Part shown: positions 7,109 to 16,080 of the stretch, in pieces
Position numbering within the stretch: the stretch's first letter is position 1
Layout: each line of letters opens with the position of its first letter
Assembly: GCA_900320605.1 (NCBI GenBank)
Contig: ONSY01000083.1
Location: 1 to 33,868, forward strand
DNA from: an uncultured Eubacteriales bacterium
Lineage (GTDB): Bacteria; Bacillota; Clostridia; Oscillospirales; Acutalibacteraceae
Direction: 5' to 3'
Length of the DNA: 33,868 bases
The notes under the pieces: model-generated
Told to the model about the DNA's origin: nothing
Databases searched by the model: none
Seen by the model: the letters and a program-made list of their open reading frames with translations, nothing else
Made by a program: the position numbers and the translations under genes

Positions 7109-8431
7109 TTATATTTTACGAATCTTAGCAACAAAAAAACCATCCGTCCCGTTTTCATGCGGAAACATAGTAAACATATGTGACGGTTCATCGATTGAAC
7201 GTTTAATCCCGTCAGGAAGTTTAAGCGCTTCTTCTTTAAATTCTGAATGGCTTTTTAAAAAATTATCTACAACCGCGCTGTTTTCGCGTTTTGAGAGGGT
7301 ACATGTTGAATAGACCATTATCCCGCCCGGTTTTAAAAAAGACGCAGAACGGCTTAAAATGGCAAGCTGCACAGCCGGAAGATCGCGGAATTCGATCGGA
7401 TCCTTATAGCGGATCTCAGGCTTGCGGCGCAAAACACCAAGTCCTGAACATGGTACATCACATAGAATATAATCGCACTGCTCCCCTTCCCGCGAATTTT
7501 CGGCATCACGGACAGAAGCACGTATATTCAGCAATCCAAGCCGCTGTGCTCCCTTTTCGATCAGCTGAATCTTCTGCGGATACAGATCGTGAGCAAACAC
7601 TGTTCCGGTCCCATCCATTATTTCAGCAAGGGTAAAAGCCTTTCCGCCCGGCGCAGAGCATACATCCATCAGGACACTGTTTCTTTTCGGATTCAGCAAA
7701 GAACATGCAAGCTGACTTGACAGATCCTCGATATGGAATAATCCGTTCTGAAAAGCTGCACTTGTAGTCAGATTTCCCTGATTCTTAGTGACCAGAGCCC
7801 CCGGCAGCAAGGTTTTCTGCGCAGTAATTTCATCCCTTTCCAGTATCTCGATAAGCTCATCGGAATTTGTTTTAAAGGTGTTGACACGCAGATAGACTGG
7901 CGGCGCATCGACAAGGCTCTTAAAATAATTGAGTGCCGTTTCTTTTCCGTAATCACGTTCAAAGTGACGTATTAGCCATTTTGGGAGCGAATAAACAACA
8001 GAAAGCGAATCCTCACGGGCTTTCGGAAGTTTATACCGTTTTTCCGAGCGCAGAAATGAACGAAGGACACCGTTAATAAAGCCCACAGCGCTGTTTTTTT
8101 CAAAAGCCTTGGCGCTTTCAGCAGCCTCATTGACGGCTGCAGAGTCCGGAATTCGGGTAAAGAATAGCAGCTGAAGGAATGCAACGCGCAGTATCTCACG
8201 CACAACCGGATTCATTTCATCTACAGATCTGCTGGAATACTGTGAAATGATGTAATCGAGTGTTATCTTCCGCTCTAAAACTCCATAGAATAAACCTGAA
8301 GCAAGAGCCGCATCGCGTGAAGGAAGTGCAAAGGACTCAATCACTCTGTCGATAACAAGATTCGAATATCCGCCATGCTCATCGGTATGAAGCAGAGCCT
8401 CAACCGCGGCGTTTCTAGCATTGTTTTTCAT
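7109..8431 (-). CDS. rsmB: 16S rRNA m5C967 methyltransferase RsmB
   Basis: 440-residue SAM-dependent methyltransferase for C967 of 16S rRNA. An N-terminal NusB-like helical domain (about 1-140) is followed by the Rossmann domain with the SAM loop VCSAPGGKAF, the motif IV catalytic-release cysteine in DVPCSGLG and the nucleophilic cysteine in YSTCTLS. Both catalytic cysteines of the RNA m5C family are present. Length is usual. The ATG at 8431 lies seven bases after the fmt stop and the rlmN start follows 30 bases after the stop, so it belongs in the middle of the operon. Confidence 0.95.
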   Translation of the reverse strand: MKNNARNAAVEALLHTDEHGGYSNLVIDRVIESFALPSRDAALASGLFYGVLERKITLDYIISQYSSRSVDEMNPVVREILRVAFLQLLFFTRIPDSAAVNEAAESAKAFEKNSAVGFINGVLRSFLRSEKRYKLPKAREDSLSVVYSLPKWLIRHFERDYGKETALNYFKSLVDAPPVYLRVNTFKTNSDELIEILERDEITAQKTLLPGALVTKNQGNLTTSAAFQNGLFHIEDLSSQLACSLLNPKRNSVLMDVCSAPGGKAFTLAEIMDGTGTVFAHDLYPQKIQLIEKGAQRLGLLNIRASVRDAENSREGEQCDYILCDVPCSGLGVLRRKPEIRYKDPIEFRDLPAVQLAILSRSASFLKPGGIMVYSTCTLSKRENSAVVDNFLKSHSEFKEEALKLPDGIKRSIDEPSHMFTMFPHENGTDGFFVAKIRKI

Positions 8432-8438
8432 TCCGTAC

Positions 8439-9335
8439 TTATTTGAGCGGATGACCGCGCAGGTAATCTTCCCCGCTCATCCGTTTTCCGTTTTCAGGCT
8501 GAATCTCAAGAAGACATAAGGCGCCGGAGGCGCAGTATACAGAAAGGCATCCGTTTGCTTCGAAAAATGTTCCTGGTATGCCGTCCTGATCCAGAATTTC
8601 TGTTTCAAAGACCTTCATCCGTTTTCCATCATACATAAACCAGGCGATCGGCCAGGGATTCATTCCGCGAACCAGCGCATTGAGTTCCTTCGCCGGACGT
8701 ATAAAATTTATTTTAGCCATTTCCTTCCGAAGAATCGGTGCAACCGTAGCTTTCTCGGGATCCTGTTTTACTGGTGTGATTGTTTCAAAGCGTTCCAGTG
8801 TTTCAAGAAGCAGACTGGCCCCGAGATCGGCAAGACGATCAAACAGGCCGCCGGCAGTTTCATCGGGACCGATCGGTGTTTCAAGACGAAGGAGAATATC
8901 TCCCTCGTCCATTCCTTCCGACATCAGCATTGTAGTTACCCCGGTTGTTTCATCGCCGTTGATAACAGACCATTGGATCGGCGCCGCGCCGCGGTATTTC
9001 GGCAAAAGTGATCCATGAACATTGATGCAGGCTTTTTTGGGAATATCAAGTACCGATTTAGGCAGCAGCTTTCCATAGGCAGCGACAACAATGAAATCCG
9101 GTTCAAGTGAACGCAGAAGGTCATCGCTTGAGCCGTCACGCAATGTCCTGGGCTGATAAACCGGAATTCCGTATTCCTGAGCTAGGACTTTTACCGGAGG
9201 CGGAGTAATTGTCTGTTTTCTGCCCTGAGGCTTATCCGACTGGGTAAATACAGCTTTTACATTGTAGCCCGCATCGATCAGCGCCTGCAGAGAAGATACG
9301 GCAAAATCCGGAGTTCCCATAAATACAATATTCAT
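8439..9335 (-). CDS. fmt: Methionyl-tRNA formyltransferase
   Basis: 298-residue enzyme that transfers a formyl group from 10-formyl-THF to initiator Met-tRNA. The N-terminus MNIVFMGTPDFA and the active-site stretch HGSLLPKYRGAAPI, with the catalytic Asn-His-Asp set around it, are characteristic; a C-terminal OB-like tRNA-binding domain follows from about residue 205. The C-terminus (EDYLRGHPLK) is slightly short but has no sign of truncation. The ATG overlaps the def stop by four bases (ATGA), so translation is coupled with deformylase, the enzyme that removes the same formyl group later. Confidence 0.96.
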   Translation of the reverse strand: MNIVFMGTPDFAVSSLQALIDAGYNVKAVFTQSDKPQGRKQTITPPPVKVLAQEYGIPVYQPRTLRDGSSDDLLRSLEPDFIVVAAYGKLLPKSVLDIPKKACINVHGSLLPKYRGAAPIQWSVINGDETTGVTTMLMSEGMDEGDILLRLETPIGPDETAGGLFDRLADLGASLLLETLERFETITPVKQDPEKATVAPILRKEMAKINFIRPAKELNALVRGMNPWPIAWFMYDGKRMKVFETEILDQDGIPGTFFEANGCLSVYCASGALCLLEIQPENGKRMSGEDYLRGHPLK

Positions 9336-9883
9336 CTGGAATCCTCCCCGCCGTCAGTATCCTGTTCCTGCTGAGCTTTGGCAGCGGCCTCCTGCTGTTT
9401 TTTTATCATTTCCTCAACTTCTTCGGGGGTAAGCATATGTGACGCGAGATTTTTAAAGACAACACCGTTCAAATGATCAATTTCATGGCAGAGACACCGG
9501 GCAAGCAGTCCTTCTCCGGTAATTTCAAACCATTCTCCTTCCCGATTCTGCGCTTTCGCACTAACCCGCAGAGGCCTTTCCACAATCCCCCACTGACCTG
9601 GAAAAGAAAGACAGCCTTCCATATCGGCAACAGTCTCTTCACTCTTTTCAGTGATCTCCGGATTTATCAGTTCTATCAAACCATTCTCATCACCGACATC
9701 TATTACAACGACACGGCGGCGCACACCAACCTGAGGAGCTGCAAGACCAACCCCGTCAGACTCATAGAGGGTGTCAGCCATGTCGTCGAGCAGTTCAAAA
9801 AGGCGGTTATTGAACTTATCAACAGTCCTGCACTTTTTAAGAAGGACGTCGTCCCCTTCAGTTACAATCGTTCGTGTTGCCAT
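9332..9883 (-). CDS. def: Peptide deformylase
   Basis: 183-residue Fe2+/Zn2+ hydrolase that removes N-formyl from nascent proteins. The three PDF motifs are present: GVGLAAPQVG, EGCLSFPG and HEIDHLNG, supplying the metal-binding Cys and two His and the catalytic Glu. After the core it has a 30-residue Gln/Ala/Glu-rich tail (about 152-183) that is charged and probably unstructured. The ATG at 9883 lies ten bases past the priA stop with AGGAGGTAAC upstream, and the gene overlaps fmt by four bases. Confidence 0.95.
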   Translation of the reverse strand: MATRTIVTEGDDVLLKKCRTVDKFNNRLFELLDDMADTLYESDGVGLAAPQVGVRRRVVVIDVGDENGLIELINPEITEKSEETVADMEGCLSFPGQWGIVERPLRVSAKAQNREGEWFEITGEGLLARCLCHEIDHLNGVVFKNLASHMLTPEEVEEMIKKQQEAAAKAQQEQDTDGGEDSR

Positions 9884-9893
9884 AGTTACCTCC

Positions 9894-12308
9894 TCATAGG
9901 ATCAGATCCGGATTGATGTCTGCCGTAAAACGGATCTCAGAATAGGCTCTGTTTTTTAAAAACTCCAGTAATAGTCTGCGTATCATCTCACGAAACAGTC
10001 TGGTATTTCTGCATTTGATAAGCAGGCGGTAGCGATATTCATAATTGATTTTTGATACAGTTGCCGCAGATGGATTCAAAACGCGCAGCGGCAGCTTCTG
10101 ATATTCATTTTTAGCGAGTTCTCCGAGTTTCTGAAGAAAGTCCATCGCACAGGAATGAACGGTCCGCTCCGTTTTCCCTATGAAGGAAACGACACAGAAA
10201 TCTGAGAAGGGCGGATAAAGCATTGCCCTTCGGTATTCGATTTCCGAGTTGTAAAACGCATCGTAATCCTGTGCTTTTGCCAGGCTGATAACCGGGTTTT
10301 CGGGAGTAAATGTCTGCAGGATCGCTTCACCCTCAAATTTTCCACGTCCTGAACGGCCGATAACCTGGGTGAAAAGATCGAATGCACGCTCATTGCTTCT
10401 GAAATCTTCCGCGTAAAGCGACTGATCCGCAGAAAGAACACCGACAAGTGTGACCTTTTCGAAATCCAGCCCTTTTGCTACCATCTGTGTGCCTACAAGT
10501 ATATCATATTCGCCTTGCCGGAAGCCTTCCATATCATTTTCAAAACGTGAACGTGACATTGCTGAATCGGTATCGACCCGAAGAATTCTCGCTGTGGGAA
10601 ACAGCTCTGAAAGCTCATCTTCCGCGCGCTGTGTTCCGAATCCGCGATAACTGAGCTTCTTTTCTCCGCAGGTCGGACAAGAATCCGTATATGGAATCGA
10701 ATAACCGCAGTAATGGCAGAGAAGCCGGCGGTTTGCGCTGTGATATTTCAATGAAATACTGCATCTCGGACAGGTTACTACCGTTTTGCAGTTATTACAG
10801 ACAGCGAATGTATTATATCCGCGCCGGTTCAATAGAAGAATACTTTGCTCCCCTTTTTCCAGACGATCTGAAAGAGCGCTGTAAAGAGCGCGGCTGTAGT
10901 TTGATCCGTTTCCGGCAAGGCGCTCCTCATTCATATCAACTACCGTTGTTGAAGGTATTGTAGCTTCGCCGTAGCGGTTATTAAGACGCCATAATGAGTT
11001 CTGGGAATTCTTCGCGAAATACATCGTTTCAACGCGCGGTGTTGCTGAAGTCATCAGAAAGAGTGCTTTATGATAAGAGCAGCGGAATTTTGCGATATCC
11101 GCAGCATGATACCGCGGAGCCATTTCGGATTTGTAGGTTCCCTCCTGCTCCTCATCCATGACAATCAGCCCAAGGTTGCGCACCGGGGCAAAAGCAGCGG
11201 AACGTGTTCCGATTGCGATATCTGCTTTTCCGGAAAAGACACGTTTGAATTCATCAAGTCTTTCTCCGAGAGAGAGTGCGCTGTGGAAAACAGCGACACG
11301 ATCACCGTAACGCCGGTAAAATATTGCTGCAGTCTGAGGCGTTAAGGAAATCTCCGGAACCATGACGATTACACCGCGTCCCATAGATAAAGCACGGTCA
11401 ATCAATCTTAGATACACCGAGGTTTTTCCGCTTCCGGTCACACCGTAAAGAAGCGCGGCAGAATAGCTGTCGGAGACGAGTTTTTCTGAAAGGCCTTCAT
11501 AGATATTCTGCTGTTCGTCAGACAGGACCGGCGGCTTTTCTTCGCCAAATTTTGAAATATCTCGGTATGGATTGCGGTATACCTCTTCCTCAAAAAATTC
11601 AGCGGCGCCTTTCTTAACAAGTGTGTTGAAAACGCTTTCGCCGACGCCGGAATAGTATACTGCTTCCCGGATGGTTACATCACCAAGATCAGAAATACAG
11701 GACCATGCGAGTTCCTGTTTTTCGGTCAGATTGCCGTCATACTGAAGTGCCCGAATTTTTTTTCGAATCGCATCACCCATTGCGCGGATCGGTTCGGAAC
11801 GGATATCCAGAAAGCCGTTTTGCACATACGCAGACAGCGTTTCTTCAGAAATTGAAAACCGTTTGGAAAGTTCTGATTTTTCTCGCGGCCTTTTAGCGCA
11901 TTCATCATAAACGGCTTTGGCAGTCTGATCATTCGGAACATTCTCTCCCGGAAAGAATAACTCTTTCATCCGGTAGCGCATTCCAGCCGGAATCATTACC
12001 TTAACCGCATCATAAAGAGTACAGAAATAACGCTCATGCATCCATAGGACAAGACTGATGAGTTCTTCCGAAAGAATTGGATCGCGATCGATTACAGAAA
12101 CAATCTCCTTGAGTTCCTTGGAAGATTCTGTCTCATGGACAGAAAGGATTACACCCATACGAAGCGTATTGGTCCGTCCAAACGGGATCATGACACGAAT
12201 CCCCGGAACCGCTCTATCGATAAGGCTTTCCGGAATCTTATAATCAAAGGGTTGATCATAAGAATAAAGTGTTTTTTCCGCAGCGATCTGTGCGCAGAGA
12301 GTTTTCAT
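9894..12308 (-). CDS. priA: Primosomal replication-restart helicase PriA
   Basis: 804-residue 3'-5' superfamily 2 helicase that reloads the replisome at stalled forks. It has an N-terminal 3'-DNA-binding domain (about 1-100), Walker A GVTGSGKTS, motif II DEEQ, motif III TSATP, and two zinc sites between the helicase lobes (CNNC...CPRC and CHYC...CPTC). Motif VI appears as QVIGRSGRG. The DEEQ replaces the more common DEEH. It overlaps rpoZ by four bases at its start and sits where coaBC would separate rpoZ and priA in B. subtilis. Length is complete. Confidence 0.95.
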   Translation of the reverse strand: MKTLCAQIAAEKTLYSYDQPFDYKIPESLIDRAVPGIRVMIPFGRTNTLRMGVILSVHETESSKELKEIVSVIDRDPILSEELISLVLWMHERYFCTLYDAVKVMIPAGMRYRMKELFFPGENVPNDQTAKAVYDECAKRPREKSELSKRFSISEETLSAYVQNGFLDIRSEPIRAMGDAIRKKIRALQYDGNLTEKQELAWSCISDLGDVTIREAVYYSGVGESVFNTLVKKGAAEFFEEEVYRNPYRDISKFGEEKPPVLSDEQQNIYEGLSEKLVSDSYSAALLYGVTGSGKTSVYLRLIDRALSMGRGVIVMVPEISLTPQTAAIFYRRYGDRVAVFHSALSLGERLDEFKRVFSGKADIAIGTRSAAFAPVRNLGLIVMDEEQEGTYKSEMAPRYHAADIAKFRCSYHKALFLMTSATPRVETMYFAKNSQNSLWRLNNRYGEATIPSTTVVDMNEERLAGNGSNYSRALYSALSDRLEKGEQSILLLNRRGYNTFAVCNNCKTVVTCPRCSISLKYHSANRRLLCHYCGYSIPYTDSCPTCGEKKLSYRGFGTQRAEDELSELFPTARILRVDTDSAMSRSRFENDMEGFRQGEYDILVGTQMVAKGLDFEKVTLVGVLSADQSLYAEDFRSNERAFDLFTQVIGRSGRGKFEGEAILQTFTPENPVISLAKAQDYDAFYNSEIEYRRAMLYPPFSDFCVVSFIGKTERTVHSCAMDFLQKLGELAKNEYQKLPLRVLNPSAATVSKINYEYRYRLLIKCRNTRLFREMIRRLLLEFLKNRAYSEIRFTADINPDLIL

Positions 12309-12568
12309 TTCTCTTCAGGGGCAGTGATTTCTTCCGCGGTATTTTCCGCTGTTTCTTTTTCAAGCTTAGCTTCGTCCTCAGTCAGAATCCTGTATGGGTG
12401 CTGAATCATATCCTGAACTGCAAGATCCACAGGCTTTTCAATCAGGATTTCTTCTTTTTTTGCGGCTTCTTCTGAAATTTCGCGAGCATGCTTTGCTACT
12501 GCAATGACAAGCGAATAGCGGCTCTGATCGCCGGTGACTTTCGGAATTCTTGTAGGTTTTAGATCCAT
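12305..12568 (-). CDS. rpoZ: RNA polymerase omega subunit
   Basis: 87-residue omega subunit, which helps assemble and stabilise the beta' subunit of RNA polymerase. The N-terminal segment (SRYSLVIAVAKHAREI) matches the conserved RpoZ helix, and PVDLAVQDMIQHPYRI is typical of Clostridia. The C-terminal 25 residues are acidic. It lies between gmk (14 bases) and priA (four-base overlap), the usual position in Bacillota. The start is ATG at 12568 with AAGGAGCTAG upstream. Confidence 0.92.
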   Translation of the reverse strand: MDLKPTRIPKVTGDQSRYSLVIAVAKHAREISEEAAKKEEILIEKPVDLAVQDMIQHPYRILTEDEAKLEKETAENTAEEITAPEEK

Positions 12569-12582
12569 GTATTTCTAGCTCC

Positions 12583-13149
12583 TTATTTTGATTTTTTCTT
12601 ATTCTTCTTTAGGATTTCAAGAATATCATCAACACATTTGCTGAGATCATCGTTTACGACTCGGTAATCATAGCTGTCAGCACAGGAGAGCTCATTTAAA
12701 GCTGTTTCAAGTCTTTTCTGAACGGCTTCCTCCGTATCAGTCGCACGTGAACGCAGTCTTCGCTCGAGTTCCTCTTCTGAAGGAGGAAGGATAAAAATGC
12801 CGATTGCTTCAGGTATCTTTCTTTTAATCTGGGCACATCCGTCCACTTCGATCTTAAGAATCACGTCCTTACCCTCAGAAAGCCATTTTTCCACTGGTGC
12901 CTTCGGGGTACCATAGTAATTGCCGGCATAATTCGTGTACTCAAGCATCTCATCATTTTCGATGAGGGATTCAAATGCGTCTTTCGTAACAAAATAGTAA
13001 TCTACGCCGTCGGTTTCACCGTCACGCGGAACACGTGTAGTCGCAGAAATGGATTTTGTCAAATCACTGCGGCCGAGCAACAGCGAAAGTACGGTATCCT
13101 TCCCGACACCGGAAGGTCCGGAAAAGATATAGAGCGTTCCCTTATTCAT
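12583..13149 (-). CDS. gmk: Guanylate kinase
   Basis: 188-residue kinase that phosphorylates GMP to GDP with ATP. It starts [19 protein letters not shown] with a P-loop, followed by [20 protein letters not shown], the GMP-binding segment, and ends in a Lys-rich tail. I place the start at the ATG 13149, which overlaps the remA stop in ATGAATAA; longer frames only add residues encoded by the end of remA. Neighbour order yicC-remA-gmk-rpoZ is standard for Bacillota. The eight-base overlap suggests translational coupling, since the upstream ribosome binding site is weak. Confidence 0.95.
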   Translation of the reverse strand: MNKGTLYIFSGPSGVGKDTVLSLLLGRSDLTKSISATTRVPRDGETDGVDYYFVTKDAFESLIENDEMLEYTNYAGNYYGTPKAPVEKWLSEGKDVILKIEVDGCAQIKRKIPEAIGIFILPPSEEELERRLRSRATDTEEAVQKRLETALNELSCADSYDYRVVNDDLSKCVDDILEILKKNKKKSK

Positions 13150-13411
13150 CTTCTTCGATCTCTTCTTCATCATCATCTTCCACATCGAACCGGTTGGCCA
13201 CAGTTTCAGGCTGGATAGCCGAAAGAATCACATGGTCGCTGTCAGTGATAATCACGGCGCGCGTGCGTCTGCCGTATGTTGCATCGATCAGCGTGCCGCG
13301 ATCCCTTGCATCCTGTATAATACGTTTGATCGGGGCAGATTCCGGACTGACGATCGCGATGATTCTTCCAGCTGAAACCATATTCCCAAATCCTATATTG
13401 ATCAGTTTCAT
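13142..13411 (-). CDS. remA: RemA/DUF370 regulator
   Basis: 89-residue DNA-binding protein of the RemA family, known in B. subtilis to activate matrix and osmoprotection genes as an oligomeric ring. The conserved start [30 protein letters not shown] is complete (the listed stretch begins at residue 1), and the central [17 protein letters not shown] is typical. The C-terminus [14 protein letters not shown] is strongly acidic. The ATG at 13411 follows the yicC stop by seven bases with GAGGGAAAT as ribosome binding site, and the stop overlaps gmk. The local target genes are not visible. Confidence 0.93.
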   Translation of the reverse strand: MKLINIGFGNMVSAGRIIAIVSPESAPIKRIIQDARDRGTLIDATYGRRTRAVIITDSDHVILSAIQPETVANRFDVEDDDEEEIEEDE

Positions 13412-13418
13412 ATTTCCC

Positions 13419-14297
13419 TCACTCAATGTTCTGAATCTGTTCTCTGATTTTTTCAATCTCCGCCTTGATGTCGACAACCATATAGGCAATTTTCGCATCA
13501 GTTGCTTTTGAGCCGATTGTATTGGCTTCCCGATTCATCTCCTGAACGAGAAAATCAAGTTTACGGCCGATTGCTTCTTCGCTCTCAAGCATTTTGTGCA
13601 GCTGGGAAATATGACTTCTCAGCCGTACCGTTTCTTCCGCAACCGCAATTTTGTCCGCGAAAATGGCGGTTTCCGTCAGAATACGCTGATCATCAATACT
13701 TGTACTCTGCAGCAGTTCGCGGACCTTGTTTTCCAAACGGTTGCGGTATTCGTTGACCGTTTCAGGGGAGCGTATTTCAATCTCGCTGACAATCGATAGA
13801 ATTGTGTCGCTGCGGGACAGAATGTCGGCTTTCAGACGGTCGCCCTCGTGTTCCCGCATCAGAAGGAATCCTTCCAGTGCCTCATCGAGCTTGGTCTTCA
13901 CTGCAGACCAGACCGCTTCCTCATCCTCAGGTTTTTTATGGACAGTCAGAATATCAGGAAAACGGGAAAGGATGGGAACAGTTACATCGTTGCGCAGTTC
14001 ATAGCGTTCCGCAAGTTCTTTCAGCGCATTGAGATAACCGAGCGCAAGCGGATGATTGATCTGAACCTCGGCTTCACTGTCCTCCTCTGCCTCAAGAGCA
14101 ACATAAACATCAATTTTTCCTCTTGAGAGTCGGCTCTGAAGATATGTTTTGATTTTTTCTTCCAGAAATCCATAGCCCCGCGGGACACGGGAGGCTATTT
14201 CGAAATAGCGATGATTCACGGACTTAATCTCAACCAGGATTTCACGTCCGTCAACTTCGCCCTGTGCGCGGCCATAGCCGGTCATGCTTCTGATCAC
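13419..14297 (-). CDS. yicC: YicC/YloC family endoribonuclease
   Basis: 292-residue protein of the YicC family, shown in E. coli and B. subtilis to be an endoribonuclease acting on mRNA and small RNAs. It begins [10 protein letters not shown] and contains VNHRYFEI and the C-terminal region [29 protein letters not shown] (split in two conserved halves), both signatures of the family. I chose the GTG at 14297, giving MIRSMTGYG as in relatives and an AGAG upstream; a GTG at 14306 would add three residues but has no visible ribosome binding site. It is first in the operon, about 80 bases below a good promoter. Confidence 0.93.
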   Translation of the reverse strand: MIRSMTGYGRAQGEVDGREILVEIKSVNHRYFEIASRVPRGYGFLEEKIKTYLQSRLSRGKIDVYVALEAEEDSEAEVQINHPLALGYLNALKELAERYELRNDVTVPILSRFPDILTVHKKPEDEEAVWSAVKTKLDEALEGFLLMREHEGDRLKADILSRSDTILSIVSEIEIRSPETVNEYRNRLENKVRELLQSTSIDDQRILTETAIFADKIAVAEETVRLRSHISQLHKMLESEEAIGRKLDFLVQEMNREANTIGSKATDAKIAYMVVDIKAEIEKIREQIQNIE

Positions 14298-14375
14298 GGT
14301 TTTCACTCTGCTTTCAATCTAAGTATTCGGATTCTGAGCCTTTGATGACTAGTTCGCTCAGTATTCCAATATAGT

Positions 14376-14404
14376 ATTGTAACAGTTTTCGCTTGAAATT
14401 GCAA
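14376..14404 (-). promoter_or_regulatory. Promoter of the yicC-rsgA operon
   Basis: TTGCAA at 14404-14399, 17-base spacer, TACAAT at 14381-14376 on the minus strand, with TG one base upstream of the -10 (extended -10). It lies about 80 bases before yicC and is the only strong promoter seen for the 12-gene operon. Confidence 0.75.
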
Positions 14405-14455
14405 CTTTATCAGTGAAAAACCGGCATCAGACATGGCTATTTTCCGGATAATGCA

Positions 14456-14485
14456 TAAAAACGGAGCAGTTATACTACTCCGTTT
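14456..14485 (-). terminator. Terminator after the rluB-type gene
   Basis: On the minus strand AAACGGAG (14485-14478) pairs with CTCCGTTT (14466-14459) around an 11-base loop, followed by T residues. It lies 13 bases beyond the pseudouridine synthase stop at 14498. Confidence 0.82.
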
Positions 14486-14497
14486 CTGAATTTGGTT

Positions 14498-15328
14498 TTA
14501 TTTTCGGCTGAATGTGCGTCTTTTTCTGGAATCCCGACTGCCATTCGACGCAGTCTGTTTTCTATTTTTCCCGGTATCCTGCGGCATCGTATTCTCAGCA
14601 CTCGGATTCGTATTCTTTCCGCTTCGCAGCACACGTAATTCTTTTTCGGTCAATTCACGCCACGCTCCTGGTGCAAGCATACCAAGTTTTACGGAACCGA
14701 TCGCAGTTCTTTTCAGCCGCGCGACCTCTAAACCCACTGCTTCACACATCCTGCGGATCTGACGATTCCTTCCTTCATGAATTGAAAACTGAAGAACGAC
14801 TCTTCCTTCTTCCTTGGAAATCACCGACACAATGGCAGGTGCCGTTTTCAGACCGTCAATCAGGATTCCTGAACTAAGTTTTTCAAGCTGCGCTTCAGAA
14901 ACTGAGGGACGGACTGTGACGCGGTACGTTTTTTCAATATGACTGGAAGGATGCATCAGACGGTTGGCTAATGCCCCATCATCAGTTAGAAGGAGAAGGC
15001 CCTCCGAATCCTTATCCAGTCTCCCGACTGGATAGACCCTGTATGGAATATCGGATATCAGATCCGCGACGCACTTTCTCCCCTTTTCATCCTGCATTGT
15101 GGTAACATAACCGCGCGGTTTGTATAGTATGTAATAATGTAGACCCTCAGGCCGTTCAATAAGTTCTCCGGAAACAAAAACAGCATCTGTTTCCGGATCA
15201 ATTTTATCGCCGATTCTTGCGACTTCGTTATTGATCTTTACAAGACCGGATTCAACCATTCTTTCCGCACTGCGCCGCGATGCTACGCCGCAATCGGCTA
15301 AATATTTCTGAATTCTGACATTTTTCAT
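14498..15328 (-). CDS. rluB: 23S rRNA pseudouridine synthase, RluB/RsuA type
   Basis: 276-residue enzyme that isomerises uridine in rRNA. It has an S4 RNA-binding domain at residues 1-60, the catalytic loop GRLDKDSEGLLLLTDDG containing the essential Asp, and EGRNRQIRRMCEAVGLEV in the C-terminal part. After about 235 the tail is basic and Asn/Arg/Ser-rich, likely unstructured RNA contact. In Bacillota this type usually sits near scpAB, as here. The ATG at 15328 has GAGGAA at good spacing. It could be RsuA-like instead of RluB; clustering with scpAB favours RluB. Confidence 0.88.
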   Translation of the reverse strand: MKNVRIQKYLADCGVASRRSAERMVESGLVKINNEVARIGDKIDPETDAVFVSGELIERPEGLHYYILYKPRGYVTTMQDEKGRKCVADLISDIPYRVYPVGRLDKDSEGLLLLTDDGALANRLMHPSSHIEKTYRVTVRPSVSEAQLEKLSSGILIDGLKTAPAIVSVISKEEGRVVLQFSIHEGRNRQIRRMCEAVGLEVARLKRTAIGSVKLGMLAPGAWRELTEKELRVLRSGKNTNPSAENTMPQDTGKNRKQTASNGSRDSRKRRTFSRK

Positions 15329-15357
15329 ATGTTCCTCACTTAGTATTCAGGATCGTT

Positions 15358-15386
15358 GATATACTTCACAGCATAGTAACAAGCAA
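15358..15386 (-). promoter_or_regulatory. Weak candidate promoter for the pseudouridine synthase
   Basis: TTGCTT at 15386-15381, 17 bases, TATATC at 15363-15358. Both hexamers depart from consensus, and read-through from the upstream membrane-protein gene is equally possible. Confidence 0.35.
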
Positions 15387-16022
15387 TCATACCGCCTTCG
15401 GCAGATTCCAGCGAAAATACGCCGCAAGCGAACGAATAAGAAAAATCGCACCCATTGAAATCGCAATCGCTGCTGTATCGGAAACAGAGGTCAGTGAAAG
15501 CAGAAGCATATAGATTATTCCGCCCAGGATCGATGCAACAGCATAAACATGTTTCGAAAAGACGAGCGGAATCCGACGCAGAAGTATGTCACGCAGAATG
15601 CCTCCGCCGCATCCGGTCGTCATCCCGAGGAATACCACAAAAAAGGGATTGCTGAAATAGCCGCTTGAAATCGCGATATTCATCCCGATAATGGTAAAAA
15701 CGCAAAGGCCGGCAGTATCAAAAATAAATCCCGCGATGAAAATGGAACGCGAGTTCTTCTCCGCTTCAATAACCGGCTTCGCAAGCAAAAAAGTGATGAG
15801 CGCTGCTGCACCTGCCACAGCCAGATAAAGATAATTCGTAAACATCTTCGGAGGCAGTATTCCAAGAAGCATATCACGCAGAACACCGCCGCCCAACGCT
15901 GTGATGCAGGCACAGAAAATGACTCCGAAAAGATCGAGCTTTCGATGAATTGCAGCCATCGCACCGGAAACTGAAAACGCAGCCGTACCAAATAGTTCCA
16001 GAATCAAAATCAGATGATCCAT
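15387..16022 (-). CDS. TRIC/UPF0126 (YadS/YicG) membrane protein
   Basis: 211-residue protein with about seven membrane segments arranged as two related halves. Each half carries the family glycine motif (GGGVLRDMLLG and GGGILRDILL). Bacterial members form trimeric channels related to TRIC cation channels; some have been linked to glycine uptake, so the substrate is open. The ATG at 16022 lies only 24 bases past the gerW terminator, which leaves no room for a clear separate promoter, so expression may rely on read-through. It is 58 bases ahead of the pseudouridine synthase gene. Confidence 0.85.
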   Translation of the reverse strand: MDHLILILELFGTAAFSVSGAMAAIHRKLDLFGVIFCACITALGGGVLRDMLLGILPPKMFTNYLYLAVAGAAALITFLLAKPVIEAEKNSRSIFIAGFIFDTAGLCVFTIIGMNIAISSGYFSNPFFVVFLGMTTGCGGGILRDILLRRIPLVFSKHVYAVASILGGIIYMLLLSLTSVSDTAAIAISMGAIFLIRSLAAYFRWNLPKAV

Positions 16023-16045
16023 TCAAACCACTTCCATATAACACT

Positions 16046-16077
16046 AAAAAACGGCCTTATAACGGCCGTTTTTTTTT
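16046..16077. terminator. Bidirectional terminator hairpin after gerW
   Basis: AAAACGGCC and GGCCGTTTT form a 9-bp stem (16047-16055 with 16064-16072), flanked by A and T runs on both sides. It follows the gerW stop at 16081 immediately and would end the protease-scpAB-gerW operon. Confidence 0.85.
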
Positions 16078-16080
16078 AAT

